From: Drechslerella dactyloides
Lineage: Eukaryota > Ascomycota > Orbiliomycetes > Orbiliales > Orbiliaceae
NCBI GenBank assembly: GCA_020064725.1
Contig: JAGTWJ010000019.1
Coordinates: 3,162,001-3,226,000, forward strand
Direction of reading: 5' to 3'
DNA length: 64,000 nt
This document shows, piece by piece, positions 24,405-35,957 of the stretch. How positions within the stretch are numbered: position 1 is the stretch's first letter; every line of letters starts with the position of its first letter. The notes beneath the pieces were generated by a model. The model saw only the letters and a program-made list of their open reading frames with translations, did not search any database and was not told the DNA's origin. The translations under genes and the position numbers were made by a program.

Positions 24405-25123
24405 ATGTCTACGTCGGTGTCCATCCCGTCCGAGGTAACCTCCGCCCTCCCCACCGGCTACGCCATCCGGCCAATCCAAAAGTCCGACAAGCAGGGCGTT
24501 CTCGACGTCCTGGCTGTCCTCACCACCGTCGGAGACATCTCCAACGAATCATGGGACGACCGGTTCGACTACATCTCTAAGCATGATGACACGTATACCA
24601 TCCTTTGCATCACCGACGAAGCTGGCAAGGTCTGCGCGACAGGCAGTCTGATCGTGGAGCGAAAGTTGTACGTCTAAACTCACCCACTCTCACCACGCAA
24701 ATGAGGGGGCGGGGTAGCTCGCTCAAGCTGGTTATCGCAGCCGCACAAGCTTGCTGACAGAGAATTCCGGGTAGCATACGTAATTGCGGTCTTGTCGGTC
24801 ACATCGAGGATATCGCAGTGGCCAAAGAGCAGCAGGGCAAGAAGCTTGGCCTGCGGATGATCCAGGCCTTAGACTCGATCGCCGAAGCCTCTGGGTGCTA
24901 CAAGGTATTGATCCTATTCTCACCCGTTTCCTTCTTCTTTTTCTTTTTTTGAGTAACTACCCGCAGCGGCAGTGCTGGGTCAAGACAAGTTGCTAACGAG
25001 ATCCATCCACTTTGTCCTCGCCCATAGTCAATCCTCGACTGCTCGGAAAGCAACCAAGGATTCTACGAGAAGTGTGGCTTCAAGCTGGCCGGAGTTGAAA
25101 TGGCGCACTACTACAAGAAGTAG
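24405..25123 (+). CDS. GNA1: Glucosamine-6-phosphate N-acetyltransferase Gna1
   Basis: Acetylates glucosamine 6-phosphate with acetyl-CoA, the second step of UDP-GlcNAc synthesis for chitin, N-glycans and GPI anchors; cytosolic. Three exons (24405-24667, 24775-24904, 25028-25123) give 162 residues, the usual length for fungal Gna1. Visible marks are LPTGYAIRPIQKSDKQGVL, the ERKF|IRNCGLVGHIEDIAV junction, the acetyl-CoA loop in KEQQGKKLGLRMIQAL, and SILDCSESNQGFYEKCGFKL with a C-terminal MAHYYKK. Both introns have GT-AG ends and the phases agree. Confidence 0.96.
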
Positions 25124-26155
25124 GAGGACAGATCGCAAGGGGTATACTTGTACGTTCACGGTGGCAAGGAAAGGTTTGGTCCACGAGACCACGTTCGCAG
25201 CGTATACGCACGACGGTCGAAAATTTATATGGATGCCACCATCCCCAAATCGAAGAGACAACACCACCAGCCAGGCAAGATACCACCACCATCCAAATAA
25301 AGTACCATCACCGGCCAAATAAGATGCTATTGCTGGCTATCTATATAGTCGATGGCATTCTGCCTGACCGGTGGTGGTATTTTGCCAGCCAATACTCGCA
25401 TCCTGCCATAGCCCGATTTTGTTTGCCCGCTGGCGGCCAGGCAAGTCTGGCCTCGAGACTACATGGGCAAAAGATAAGGATGCCGCTTTCAAATTTGTGT
25501 GATAGTTTCTTCTATAGTGTACGTAGATAGACCGGACGGGCCGGAAGCAACCAGGATAGATGATGGCTTCTGTATAGAAAGCAATGGTTTATGCACTCAT
25601 GATAAAAATCTCTACCCATGTAATGGTCTGACGATCTGGCAATCGCGGCATCGTACTATTATTATCCACGTCTCATGTTCTATCTGCTCACGTACAAAAG
25701 TGTCAGGATCTAGAAGGGGGTCGTGTGAACAATGATGTCTTGATTGAGCCTACAATGCCTGCAAGGCTCACCATGGATGTCCATTGATCCGGCTTACCAA
25801 CCCGAGACTTGACAGGTTGGCGAGCTCTGAAACGATAGCCATCGCGGAATATCGGCGGTAGGTGACGTGTATTCATGAAGGAGGATGGATGCAATGAGTC
25901 ATGGATGAAAATGGAGGTATCCGACACAAGTAACAGGAAAAAGGAAACAAGGAAGTAAAAAAAGAAAAGGTTGTGCGAAAGGACATAACAGAAGCTGCGC
26001 AGATAACCCCGAGAACCGTGTGTGTGTCAAGGAAACAAAATGGTAGGCAATATAGAATTTACAGGAGGCGTAGGAAGATTATGTGAGAGAAGAAGAGTAA
26101 GCAGCCGCCAGACGGAAAGCGACCGCGAAAGGATAGTTGGAAGCCCTGCACATTT
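25124..26155. other. Intergenic between convergent GNA1 and RPL24
   Basis: About 1 kb holding two 3' UTRs. Short near-repeats with CAAATAA cores occur at about 25290-25322. No gene was found. Confidence 0.5.
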
Positions 26156-26998
26156 TTAACGCGTTCTCGCCTGCACCTTCTGTTGGGCACCCTTTGCACC
26201 TTGCTTGCTCACTTTGACAGACTGTCCGCGAGCAGCGCCCGCAGCAGACTTGGCCTTCTCAGCCTTCTTCTTCGACTCCGCGGCAGCCTTCTTCTCCTTT
26301 CCTTCCTTGACAGCTTGAGCTCGAGCTGCGGCACGAGCGGCAGGTGCGATGGACCGCTTCTCCTTGATGACGTCAAGCGAGGCACCAACGATGGCTCGTT
26401 GGTGCTTTACGGTCCTTCGCGTCCGCTTCTTGGTGGTTTCCTAGAAGGATCAAAGCCAATGGTCAGTGACCAACCGCTCGTATGTACGTTTGATATCTGG
26501 AACCCGGGTCATAGCAGATTCCATCTTGGTCTCATAGATGATCCCTTCCGATTCACAGGATTCCCCAAGCCATCCTCTGATTGCGTCGACTTGGTAATTT
26601 CCCGACCCTCATCCTCCTTCGTGAACATCACCCATCCGCCATGCACCGGTTTCCAAATAGCAAACACCATGAAACAGTCCAGTCCTCACCTCAGACAGTC
26701 CCTTCTTGTGCATCCGTCGGTACAGGATAGTCCAGGCAATCCTGCGAGGGTTCTTCCTCTGCTTGAACAGGCTCTCGCTCTTTGCATTCGAGAATCGGAA
26801 GCTTTTGCTGTCTCCTCGGACGAAGAGTTTGCCCTATGCGAATTCAAATAAAGGCCGCAGTTAGTCGATATTCCATTCGTTCGATCTGTCTCAAATCCGG
26901 TATCTGGCATTTGAAATCGAGGCGGTAGTAGAGGGCGGGATAGGCACCTTTCCAGGGTAAATCTTTCGAGAGGAGAAGGAATCGAGTTCGACCTTCAT
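26156..26998 (-). CDS. RPL24: 60S ribosomal protein eL24
   Basis: Large-subunit ribosomal protein at the subunit interface. The start at 26998 gives MKVELDSFSSRKIYPGK. Intron 26947-26834 joins it to GKLFVRGDSKSFRFSNAKSE, SLFKQRKNPRRIAWTILYRR and MHKKGLSE. A second intron, 26689-26441, precedes ETTKKRTRRTVKHQRAIVGA and the Ala/Lys-rich C-terminal helix. Splice sites are canonical. The 249-nt second intron is long for this window. The promoter region contains a telobox-like element beside CACGTG. Confidence 0.97.
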
Positions 26999-27447
26999 CG
27001 TGACTGGAGGGGTATATAGCGGATGGTGTCGTGTGTCCTACAGTTGTCGTCGGTGTCGGGCGGGGATCCGTCGAGAGATGAGTACTTGCGGGATGGCGGT
27101 AGTGATGATGATGTTCCTTGCTGGGGGGTAGTGAGATGCGCTTCAAGTCGTTCGCACACTTTCCCGCCACAAACGGAAGTGTTTGTCGGAAAGGGCCCGC
27201 AAGCCCTAAATCACGTGCACGAAGCGCCACAACGCAGCTGTCAAACCGCAACACGACAACACATGTCTCATACGTGGTCCATTACATTGGCACGATGCGA
27301 ATGAGAAGGCAAAGCCTTGATAAGATGATTGTAGCTCCTGAGCGAATGCGCTATCAAATTGGCTGACCTAGACGCCGAGGAACGCCCGATCGTGAAAGAT
27401 ATAGGTAGAGCTAAGGGAAAGAACAGAAAAAAATATGACCAGATCCA
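26999..27447 (-). promoter_or_regulatory. RPL24 promoter and SMC5 3' region
   Basis: 449 bp between the RPL24 start and the SMC5 stop. On the RPL24 strand it contains TGCACGTGATTTAGGGCTTG (27200-27219 on the + strand): an E-box CACGTG (27213-27218) next to a telobox-like TTAGGGCT. In other fungi Cbf1 and Tbf1 bind such elements at ribosomal-protein genes. Confidence 0.5.
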
Positions 27448-30400
27448 CTACCCCGCTGCCATCAGCTTTCTCCCTGCGGCGATATATTTGCTGAAGTCTT
27501 GGACGTGGTTCTCAATGACCCAATCGCCGCTGTTGATGCACAAGACCTTCATGCGCTCGTGGTAGTCAAGATCTACAAGTAACTTCGGTGTGATAAGGAA
27601 GTATCTATAAGCTGCATGTTAGCCCACTAGCAAAATCAACTGAGGACGGCCTGAACATAAGGCTCGAGTTTGTGGCAGAACTCGCCAGCGCGGATTGAGG
27701 AAATCTGGACACGACAAAGAGATTACTTACTGCGAAGTATGCTTCTTGCAAGCAATCTTAACCATCCGCTTGTGTACGAGTCGCTCGTTTCTTGGATCCA
27801 TGCCCTGGTTGATCTCATCGACGACTCGAAACGGGGCTCGTGCGAGTGACTGTAGTGCCATAAGGTAGAAGACAGTTGACACGGCCCGCTCGCCACCAGA
27901 TTGCCGCTGCGCGGTCAAGACCTGCATGCTCTCGATTTCTCGAAACTTGACCAATATCTCTATTGCCCAGTTCTCGAAGTCGCTGCCATCCTTGCCTTCT
28001 TTCCTGATTCGAACTGCGCCGGCACAATGTATAAACTCAAAGCTCCGAGAGAAAGCCTCGCTGATATTGTTGACAAGCTGATCAACGCGTGGTTCCCACC
28101 TCCCGCGGACTTCCTTGATTGTGTCCCGAAGTTTGTTCAGAGATTGCTCCTTCTCTTCAATCTTACCGCTAAGCTCTTCTATCTGCTTTCCACGTGCTTC
28201 GTATTGTCTGATAGCATCTGGGTTCCCTTCGTGAATGCTCTCTAGCCTGACGGTTTCTTGTTGTATCTCTGCTCTGATTTCTTCGAGTGTTTTATTTGCA
28301 TATGATTGAAGAACTTCTCGCTGCTCAGTTGTCACTTTTTCTAGGATCTGACGACATTTATCGCGCAGCTTCTTGGACTTCTCAACCGTTTCGTCGTACT
28401 TCGCTTTGGCTAATTCGCAACGAAGGCGTCTGGTAAGCTTGATTCTTTTATAGCCTTCCTCAATCTAGACCACTTACCATCATCGCATTGCCGCTGTTTG
28501 CTATTGATCCGGTCCTGGTAGCTTTGATTCCAACTGTTATAATGCTGCAAATTTGACGACGCCTCGATGAGATGCAGCTCTGCCGTCATCAAGGCCTCAT
28601 TCCGGCCGACAAATTCGCGCACATGTTCCTGAAGGCAGGGTCAGTTAATGCCGCCTTAGAAATGCGGTGACAAAGAGGAAATTCACACGTACAGCATATG
28701 CAGCCGTCGCTTTGACACGGTCCATGTTTATCTGGATCTCTTCCATCTCGAGTTTTGCAAGATTTTGTTTGAATCCTCTCCCACCAGCTTCTAAGTTCGA
28801 AAGCTGCTCTTGCTCGCTCACTGTATGATTGGCTCAGCAAATCACGTCAATAGATAAGAGCATAATATGAATAAACTTACGGAGACGAATTTTTGCTTTC
28901 TGGAAACCATTTGCTTGCTTCTGCTTCGCTTCTTTCGCGTCCAAGACTTCATTCTGTGCTGTTGTTAGAAGCTCTTCTGACATTCAGATCGATTCCGCGG
29001 GGCCTACCTTTTCGTTTGTTAAGGATGACACATCGCTCTCCAAGGTTCGCTGTTTGTTCTTGATTTCTTCGATCTCTTTGTGTATTTCCTTAAGATCGTC
29101 TTCAAGTTCGAGTTTCTCCCGCTTGCTATTTTCAAGCTTTTGTATATCGATAGGCACTGTTTTGAAATGCAAGGGATCCCGAACCCTGGTATTTATTTCC
29201 GTCTCAGACCCGTATTCCGCACGGCGTCTTATCGTTGTCTGCACGCGGCCGGCGACCCATCTGGAAATGTTCTTTCCTTTCAGCGCTTGCTGCTGAGCGA
29301 TCGAGAGCTTCTCTTTAGCGACACCCTGTCCGTGTCGAGTCAGCACGACTTGTGTTATTACGTCGTCGAACGTCAAACTTACAATTCGGTGGAGGCTGGC
29401 TGTGTGACAGAGCATACTGAGGACCTCAGAAGGGCCATCGATAAAGTCCAGAGCAAGTCCATCGAAACCCCAAGACCTAATCTATTAGTGAGACCATAGT
29501 TGTTAGCAGGGATTCGTGATCCGAGAGAATCAGCTACTGACAAACCTCGTCCTTCGACGCTATTCGCGGAAACTCATCTAACCCCTTCTCTATATACTTG
29601 ATCGTGACCTCACTGAGACCCATGCCCTCCCGATCTCTGTTATTGCCGTAAACAACAGCCATCAATTCGTCGAAATCATCTTTATTAGTGCACGTGAACA
29701 CAAGCTTATCACTCGCGCCAAACAACGCCTCGATCTCTCCTTGGTAATTCTGGTCTTTGATGTTGCATTCCACGATAGGAGGCCCGTAGACTGGGCCCTT
29801 GAAATTCGTACGGTTTTGTTGTAACCAGTCATATACCTTGTATGACTCAGGAAAGTTCTCCCCCAAGTATTGAACTCGTCGACCTTTGATATCGTTCATT
29901 CGAGAAATCCTAAGATACCCTGTCGCTCAGAATCGATTGTGTATCAACTGTCGCGCTGTGGAGTAAGTGATCACCTACCACGCCATTTTATTGTGCAATT
30001 GGCTTTTCTTTTGCTCCGACCGAGTCCGTAGCGGCTCGATGGCATTATTGAGTTCGTTGGTCTCTGTTCGTAGTACTCGAAGCTGTTTGTTGATGTCCTC
30101 CTATAGTGAGAGATTAGATGGTGCGGGATAAAGGATAAAGGTAGAACAAGTAATAGTCTTACAATCTTGTTGTTATACTCCGAAAGATCTATAGGGCCTG
30201 GGTCATTTTCGAGGAACTTCTCGAAGCGAGTGATCTGGGCCTTGGCGTCCGATATTCCTTTCTACAGATAACAAGAATATATTAGCATCATACCGAGTTT
30301 GACTAAATGGAAATGCATCTTACCTTTCTTTGCATCTCTGAGGCGCGAAGCGCCTTTATGTCGGACTTGGTTTTGCCTTCTTTCCTCCTGAGCTCTCCTA

Positions 30401-31940
30401 TTCCGCCATCTATCTCTTCTTTCAGATCTCTCTCCGCGGAAGCTAAAGCAGCTCGCTCATCTTGTACCCAAGTACGGAGTTCATTTCGTAGCGATTCCGC
30501 CTCTTCAATTTGCTTTTGCTTGGGTTCTTGTTCTTTCCTGATATCTTTGAGTTGCTCTCGACATTCGGTATATTCTTTTTTGAAGATGTCCCTGTTTGCT
30601 CTAGAATTGTTATACTCGACGAGAGGAATTGTATCCTCTAACAATTTGATGTGCTCTTGAAGAGTCTGTCGCTCACGGAGCCTCACGACTTCTCTTTCGA
30701 GAAGCTGTTGGCGACTGGCCATCGTATTTAGTGACTGGCGGTAGCCATCCAATTCAACTTCCATCGAAACTTCCTGGGAGCGCAGTTTTTTCAATGTCTC
30801 GTGGTCTTTGAGAACCTCCGGGGGCGCCGCCGCACGCTGTGTTTCCCGAAGAAGGGGAACAGGCCCAAGACCTGCAAATTCGACTACTCGATCCTGGGGA
30901 AGAAATTGACAAAGATTATCGATTTGTATGTTCATGAGCTTTGTAAGCTGGCTGATCGATTTGTGACTTTGCTTTTTACCTGGATGTTCGGGGGGGGCAG
31001 TTAATTAGAGGAACTTTAGATGCTCAAAAGCTGGTCATTTCGTACCATCTATCCAATATTGTGAGGATCCATCTCTGCCGATTCTCCGTTTCACAGTCGG
31101 GTTCATCTCATCGGCTGGGAAACCCTTGAGTTCTATCTCAATGACAGCATAGTCAGCGCCGTTCTTCACGAATTCGGCGACATCCTTTGCTCGACCAAGA
31201 TGCTATTTGTGTACATCAAGCAATCAGCTGTCTGCTAGAAAATACTTTGGTGTTGCCTTTATAGTCAAATCTCAGGCCCATGTTGTATATCTGTAGCTTA
31301 CCTCTGGTCCAAACCCCAGTCCTAAACATATTGCACAAACCAGGGTGCTCTTTCCGGTTCCGTTTGGCCCGATAACCATATTCAAACTCGGACCAGGTTC
31401 AAAAGTGACTTTGGTGTATGTGACGAAGTTCTCTAGCTGCACTTTAACAATGGCGCCGGGGGCATGAGGAATCTCCTCTACCGTTTTCTTCATCCTGTCG
31501 AAGGAATCGGCCATCCCACTTTCTGATTCATCGGAATCATAATCTTCGGCAACAGGAATGACGACTTCTCTACTCTCCTCGTTGTCGGAGTCCTCTGCGT
31601 TACTTTCACCGTTGCTGTCCTGGGGTTCTTGGGTTTCTCTTGTCGGTCGGGCTTGTAGCTCAGGATCATCCTCATTCTCGCTCTCATCACCCTCATCGAG
31701 GTTAGGCGTGAGTTTCCTCCTCTTGCTGCCACTAACGCTTCTCGCAGGATCCCCAGAGATTGTCGAATTGGTTGACCGTTTCGATGTTATGGTAATCTTG
31801 GAGCCTCTGAGCCCGGATTGTTTTGATGACGTCCTGGAGGCGGCTTGGGGTGTGCCGATGTTCGAAATCTCAGCGTCGGGGTCCTCGTTCTGGAGATCCC
31901 GAGACCGGGGGCGCCGAGCAGGAATCAGTGCCGGGGGCAT
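27448..31940 (-). CDS. SMC5: SMC5, structural maintenance of chromosomes protein 5
   Basis: ATPase arm of the SMC5/6 complex, which works in recombination repair and replication-fork stability. The chosen start, MPPALIPARRPRSRD, is followed by an acidic, Ser-rich N-terminal extension of about 150 residues. Next come VKVQLENFVTYTKVTFEPGP and Walker A GPNGTGKST. Long Glu/Lys/Arg coiled-coil segments flank a hinge (NFPESYKVYDWLQQNR and the following segments). The C-terminal head has SGGERAVSTVFYLMALQSL and Walker B/D-loop RVVDEINQGMDPRNERLVHK. The last exon reads DLDYHERMKVLCINSGDW and ends GRKLMAAG. At least a dozen short introns break it. An earlier in-frame Met at 31997 is possible. Confidence 0.95.
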
Positions 31941-32554
31941 CCTGACGGAGTAACGAGGACCGGAAAAGATAGTCGAGGTGCAAGAGACAAAGTTCAAAGT
32001 ATCCTAGAGCTTGATCGCAACTGCTCCGAAGACCACGGGTGTTGAGGGGTCGGTAGGATCTATCAACGGTCTCCTGCCGCTAGACTTGGAACAGCACGGC
32101 TATGGTAGATAAATCCCAGGAGCTCGATGGTTTCCTAGGAACGCCGTCGTTTTCGTAGTGAATGCGTATATTGGAAGGAGGCAAATAGCATAGCGCCTGC
32201 TTGTCGTAAGATTGAACAAAGAAAGAGGTGAGCGAGCGATGGCGACGAGGAAAGCTGCTTCGAGTGGGTTGTGGACGACGCGTTTCGTTGTGCCACAGAC
32301 ATTCGACCCCACCACGCGCGCATTGTCACGCCTCACTTACCGACGCGACGGTCTGACAGCACCACTCTTAGCGAACCGACCTACGAGTAGCGCAAAGTTT
32401 CTTTTTCAGAGTCGCGGGGTTCGCTTGGGATAGTCTATTCTACATGCCACTGAGGCTACGAGATATGCAAAAAAAGCGACAGAGAATTTGATGAGGTATA
32501 ACAGAGACAACGGAATAACGAAAGACGATTATCCAAAGGACCTTCCGTTGCACG
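31941..32554. other. Intergenic between SMC5 start and UBP6 stop
   Basis: 614 bp; presumed SMC5 promoter and UBP6 3' UTR. No gene was supported; short frames on both strands lack family resemblance. Confidence 0.5.
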
Positions 32555-34488
32555 TTATGACGCAGTAGTCCTTTTCTTCAACTTTGGTGTCATGTCTACC
32601 GCTTTGTAGAGGAGGATTAGAGCCGAATGAGCTTCGCCTATAACAATATCGTTAGCTTTGATCCTTCGCAGGTGCAAATGTTGCCAAGCGGATATGCTTA
32701 CCTCCTCCTGCAAGGGTTTCTATCCTATCCCATCCTACTTCCGTAACCTTGTCGTCGTTGAAAAACCACCAGGTACTGCCCTCTGCTCCACCACCCCCGG
32801 CTAACCCACCAGCAGGAAGCTTCCGTTTGGCCTTGCCTTTGCCTTTGCCTTCCTCCTCCTCCTCTTCCTCGTCGTCGTCCATTTTGCGAACATAAGAGCA
32901 ATAATGACCCGAATCCGCGGAGGCTCCCTGATGCGTTATAATAGCCTGCAGCTCGTACAGTGCAGAGTGGTTGGCTCCGATATCAGCGGAGATGTCGCTA
33001 TCAAGAAGCGGGGCAAGCGCCATATCCCAATCCTCCTCTTCCTCGGGTTCCTTTGCCGGACCTGGCGCCTCTGCAGCTTTGTCTTGATCGACATCCATCT
33101 TGTCACCATCCTTGTTTTCTTCGTCCGCAGCAGGCTCAATAAAGACCGTTCTTGCTTTCCGTTTCTGCTTAATGCGATCTTCTTCATTTCGACGAAGTTC
33201 TCTGAGCTTGTCCCGAACTGGAATGATCTTCTCCTTCAGCTCATCCGTACAAAAGTCGGTAGCATCTAGGTGAAACGGAAATGTGACTTTCCGCATGATC
33301 TTCGCCTTCTTGTTTATATCCCGTTTCCAGAAGAAGCGAAGGAGATGGCACTGGAATATCGCGATCGCAGCGTTAGGACTAATTCTTGAATAATCCAAAG
33401 ATAGCTGGTGCTATGCATAAGAACTTACAGTAAGATACTTCGGCAATCTGGTAACCTTCGACGTCTTGGTGTAAATGGCGTCCCTCTCGAGCTTATCGCT
33501 TCGCTTTTCGATCTTTTCTGTTAGACCAGCGAGGATTCCGTCTTTCAGATGGTTGACTTGGACGGTGATATGGCAATTCAGCTTGAGAAAGGTGTCCTCG
33601 CCCTCTTGCGGTTTCTCCTCAGGATCTTCGTCGCATGTCAAAGTAGACTTCATCTTGCCCGAAAAATAGGTGTCAACGAACTTCTCGTTTTTATGTTCTT
33701 CGGCAGTAGCCAGTGTTTGCCTGAGAGCCGTAAGTATTTGAGAATAGCATTCTTCTGCGTCTTGCTGTGCGTAGTTTCCGGTCCTATCCTTCTGGTCAAA
33801 CTGCGGGAAAGCGGTCCTGAGGGCGTGCACAAAGTTCAACGGACGGAATCCTTCAGTGGTCTCGCTCATCTGCTTGAAGAGATCTCGCAGGTTTCCCGTC
33901 AAATCGTTTCCTGATCCTCTAATTAGACTTAATATATTCGATGGTCCTGCAGATGATGAGGAGCCGGCATTGCTTTGGTAGTTCGATAGCTCTTGGTGCA
34001 ACTCTGGGACGGAGCGTAGAGCCTGTAGCGTAGAGTTCATGTAGCACGTGTTTCCCAAGTTATGCAGACCAGATGGAATAGCCCCTTTGACCTGGGCGAG
34101 ATCTTTCTCTGTCATGTCTTCAAGGAATTTGATAGCCTCCGGCGCCTTTGCCAGTCCAGCTCCGAGTGGGGTGCCCATCATCATGAAGGAATGACCAGGC
34201 TTTATGCCGAGCGTTGAGATATCGGTATCATCCTTAAGCTGCCCGCCCTTGATGAGAACCTTCTGCCGTTCCGGTTCGACACCAGTGACGGAATAGATTT
34301 GCATTTTGAAGACCTCGCCCGGCAGCGAGGTGTCGAGGTCAAGATCATACTTCTTGCCCCCATGTTTCACGACAACTATCAATACCAAGAGAACGATTAG
34401 AAGCGGGGCGTGTCGAATGCGATAGTGCCACGATAAAGACTGGTTTCCTGCGAGGGAACGCGTATCTCTCACCTGGTATAGTAGCCAT
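32555..34488 (-). CDS. UBP6: Proteasome-associated deubiquitinase Ubp6/USP14
   Basis: Cysteine protease that trims ubiquitin chains on substrates at the 19S regulatory particle. The first exon is only MATIP plus one base (34488-34473), joined to VVVKHGGKKYDLDLDTSLPG. That begins the N-terminal ubiquitin-like domain (to about residue 80). The USP domain starts SGLHNLGNTCYMNSTLQALR, with the catalytic Cys in NTCYMN. The His box is SADSGHYCSYV, followed by STWWFFNDDKVTEVGWDRIE. The final short exon reads EAHSALILLYKAVDM and a basic tail. An acidic/Lys-rich insert (DEENKDGDKMDVDQDK) lies before the His box. It diverges from ARC19. Confidence 0.95.
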
Positions 34489-34776
34489 ATCTTTACTGGG
34501 ATATGTTTTCTATGCTCGCAGAGGATAGCAGAGGAAAGGTGTGCGGATGGATGAAACGGAGCGTGTGGATGGAAAGAGGCAGACGGTTGAACGAGGAACG
34601 ACGTAGCCTGCTGATATAATCTCGCTTAGTGAGCTTCGAAAGAGCTGGAGCAAGCTGCCCCACCACATCCGCATTCAGACCACCACAGCCGGCACCACGA
34701 CGCCAACAATCGCCAGGAAGAGCAGCCCCCAGTCTTCGTCACCGCTCAGAGGACCGATCCAGAAGCTGGCACCATC
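34489..34776. promoter_or_regulatory. Divergent promoter of UBP6 and ARC19
   Basis: 288 bp between opposite start codons. No specific motif is recognised. Confidence 0.45.
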
Positions 34777-35566
34777 ATGGTAAGCTGGATGTGAATCTTT
34801 GTCGTCGTACCGTCCCTAAAGCTCGGTTTGCTGACGACTACTTGGTCGGCGGACACAGTCTATAGCTCTGCGCCCGTATCTGACATGCGTCCGCGCATCC
34901 CTCACCGCCGCGTTATCCCTCAGCAACTTTGCCTCTCAGACTGTGGAGCGCCACAACGTCCCCGAGATTGAGGCTGGCAAATCCTCGGAGCTTCTATTGA
35001 ATCCTCTTACTATATCCCGGAATGAAAACGAACGGGTCCTCATCGAACCGTCTGTAAACTCGGTGAGAGTTTCCATTAGGATAAAACAAGCGGATGAAAT
35101 TGAGGATATACTCGTACACAAGTTTACGAGATTTCTCACTCAGAGGGCTGAGGCTTTCTTCATTTTAAGGAGGAAACCGGTCAAGGTTGGCACATCCTAC
35201 ATATCCTACTCGTTGATTTCTCTTTGGCGATATTTCGGTTTCCTAACTTATTGCATAATAGGGATATGATATCTCTTTTCTCATCACAAATTTCCATACA
35301 GAGGCGATGCTGAAGCATAAATTGGTGGACTTCATAATCCATTTCATGGATGAAGTCGACAAAGAGATTTCGGAGATGAAACTTTTCGTGAGTTACCCCT
35401 CGTTTTTTTCTCGCGAAATCTGCTAATCATGATACTCTAGTTGAACGCCCGGGCTAGATTTGTGGCAGAAGCGTTTCTAACACCGGTATGTTGCTTGCTT
35501 TGCCATTAGATTGATCTACTGGATATCCTATACTAATCCACCTGTTTGCGAGTATAGTTTGATTAA
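34777..35566 (+). CDS. ARC19: Arp2/3 complex 20-kDa subunit (ARPC4/Arc19)
   Basis: Core subunit that, with ARPC2, holds the actin-nucleating Arp2/3 complex together at actin patches. Five coding exons: 34777-34779 (ATG only), 34859-35185, 35262-35387, 35441-35485 and 35558-35566. They sum to 510 nt, 169 residues; the family length is 168. Marks are ALRPYLTCVRASLTAALSLS, NFASQTVERHNVPEIE, SVRVSIRIKQADEIEDILVH, KFTRFLTQRAEAFFILRRKP, then GYDISFLITNFHTEAMLKHK, LVDFIIHFMDEVDKEISEMK and ARARFVAEAFLTP. The last exon adds Phe-Asp and a stop. All introns are GT-AG with in-phase joins. Confidence 0.96.
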
Positions 35567-35957
35567 TCTCATATATTTCTCGAGCACCATGTATTGCTCC
35601 TCCATTCGGATTGTTAGCGATAAACCTATAGGAGGAATGCAAAAGTGGCGATTCTTTTACAGAGTCACTTGTCGCATACTTATAATCGATACTTGCTAAT
35701 TTATAAAGAGGTAGAAGATGCGATCGCTAGTATAACGGTTAGGAAGCTAAAATGAGCAAGTAAAGACGCCGAGATGCAGATGCGGAACCATGCAACCGTG
35801 TAAACAAAACGCCGACTCCATCTTTGAACTCAGACCATAGTACACGAGAAAAATGACCTCCTTTCAACTAGTAATCAGCACTACAAATAAATATTAGCTT
35901 TAAGTTGATGCCCGCGTGATGAAGCATTTCGAATGACACTGCGATACGTTGAAAAGC
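35567..35957. other. Intergenic between convergent ARC19 and zinc-finger-like gene
   Basis: 391 bp. AT-rich. Near 35730-35746 a short stretch resembles a tRNA D-arm/A-box but no B-box or cloverleaf follows. No gene. Confidence 0.5.

Noticed and set aside
26441..26689. snoRNA in the long RPL24 intron
   Set aside because: A GTGATG and a CTGA are present, but without a clean box C/D' set or terminal stem the case is too weak.
35725..35765. tRNA D-arm-like stretch (GCTAGTATAACGGTTAG)
   Set aside because: It resembles the A-box of tRNA-Asp/Glu, but no anticodon stem, B-box (GGTTCGA) or acceptor pairing follows. At most a relic half.
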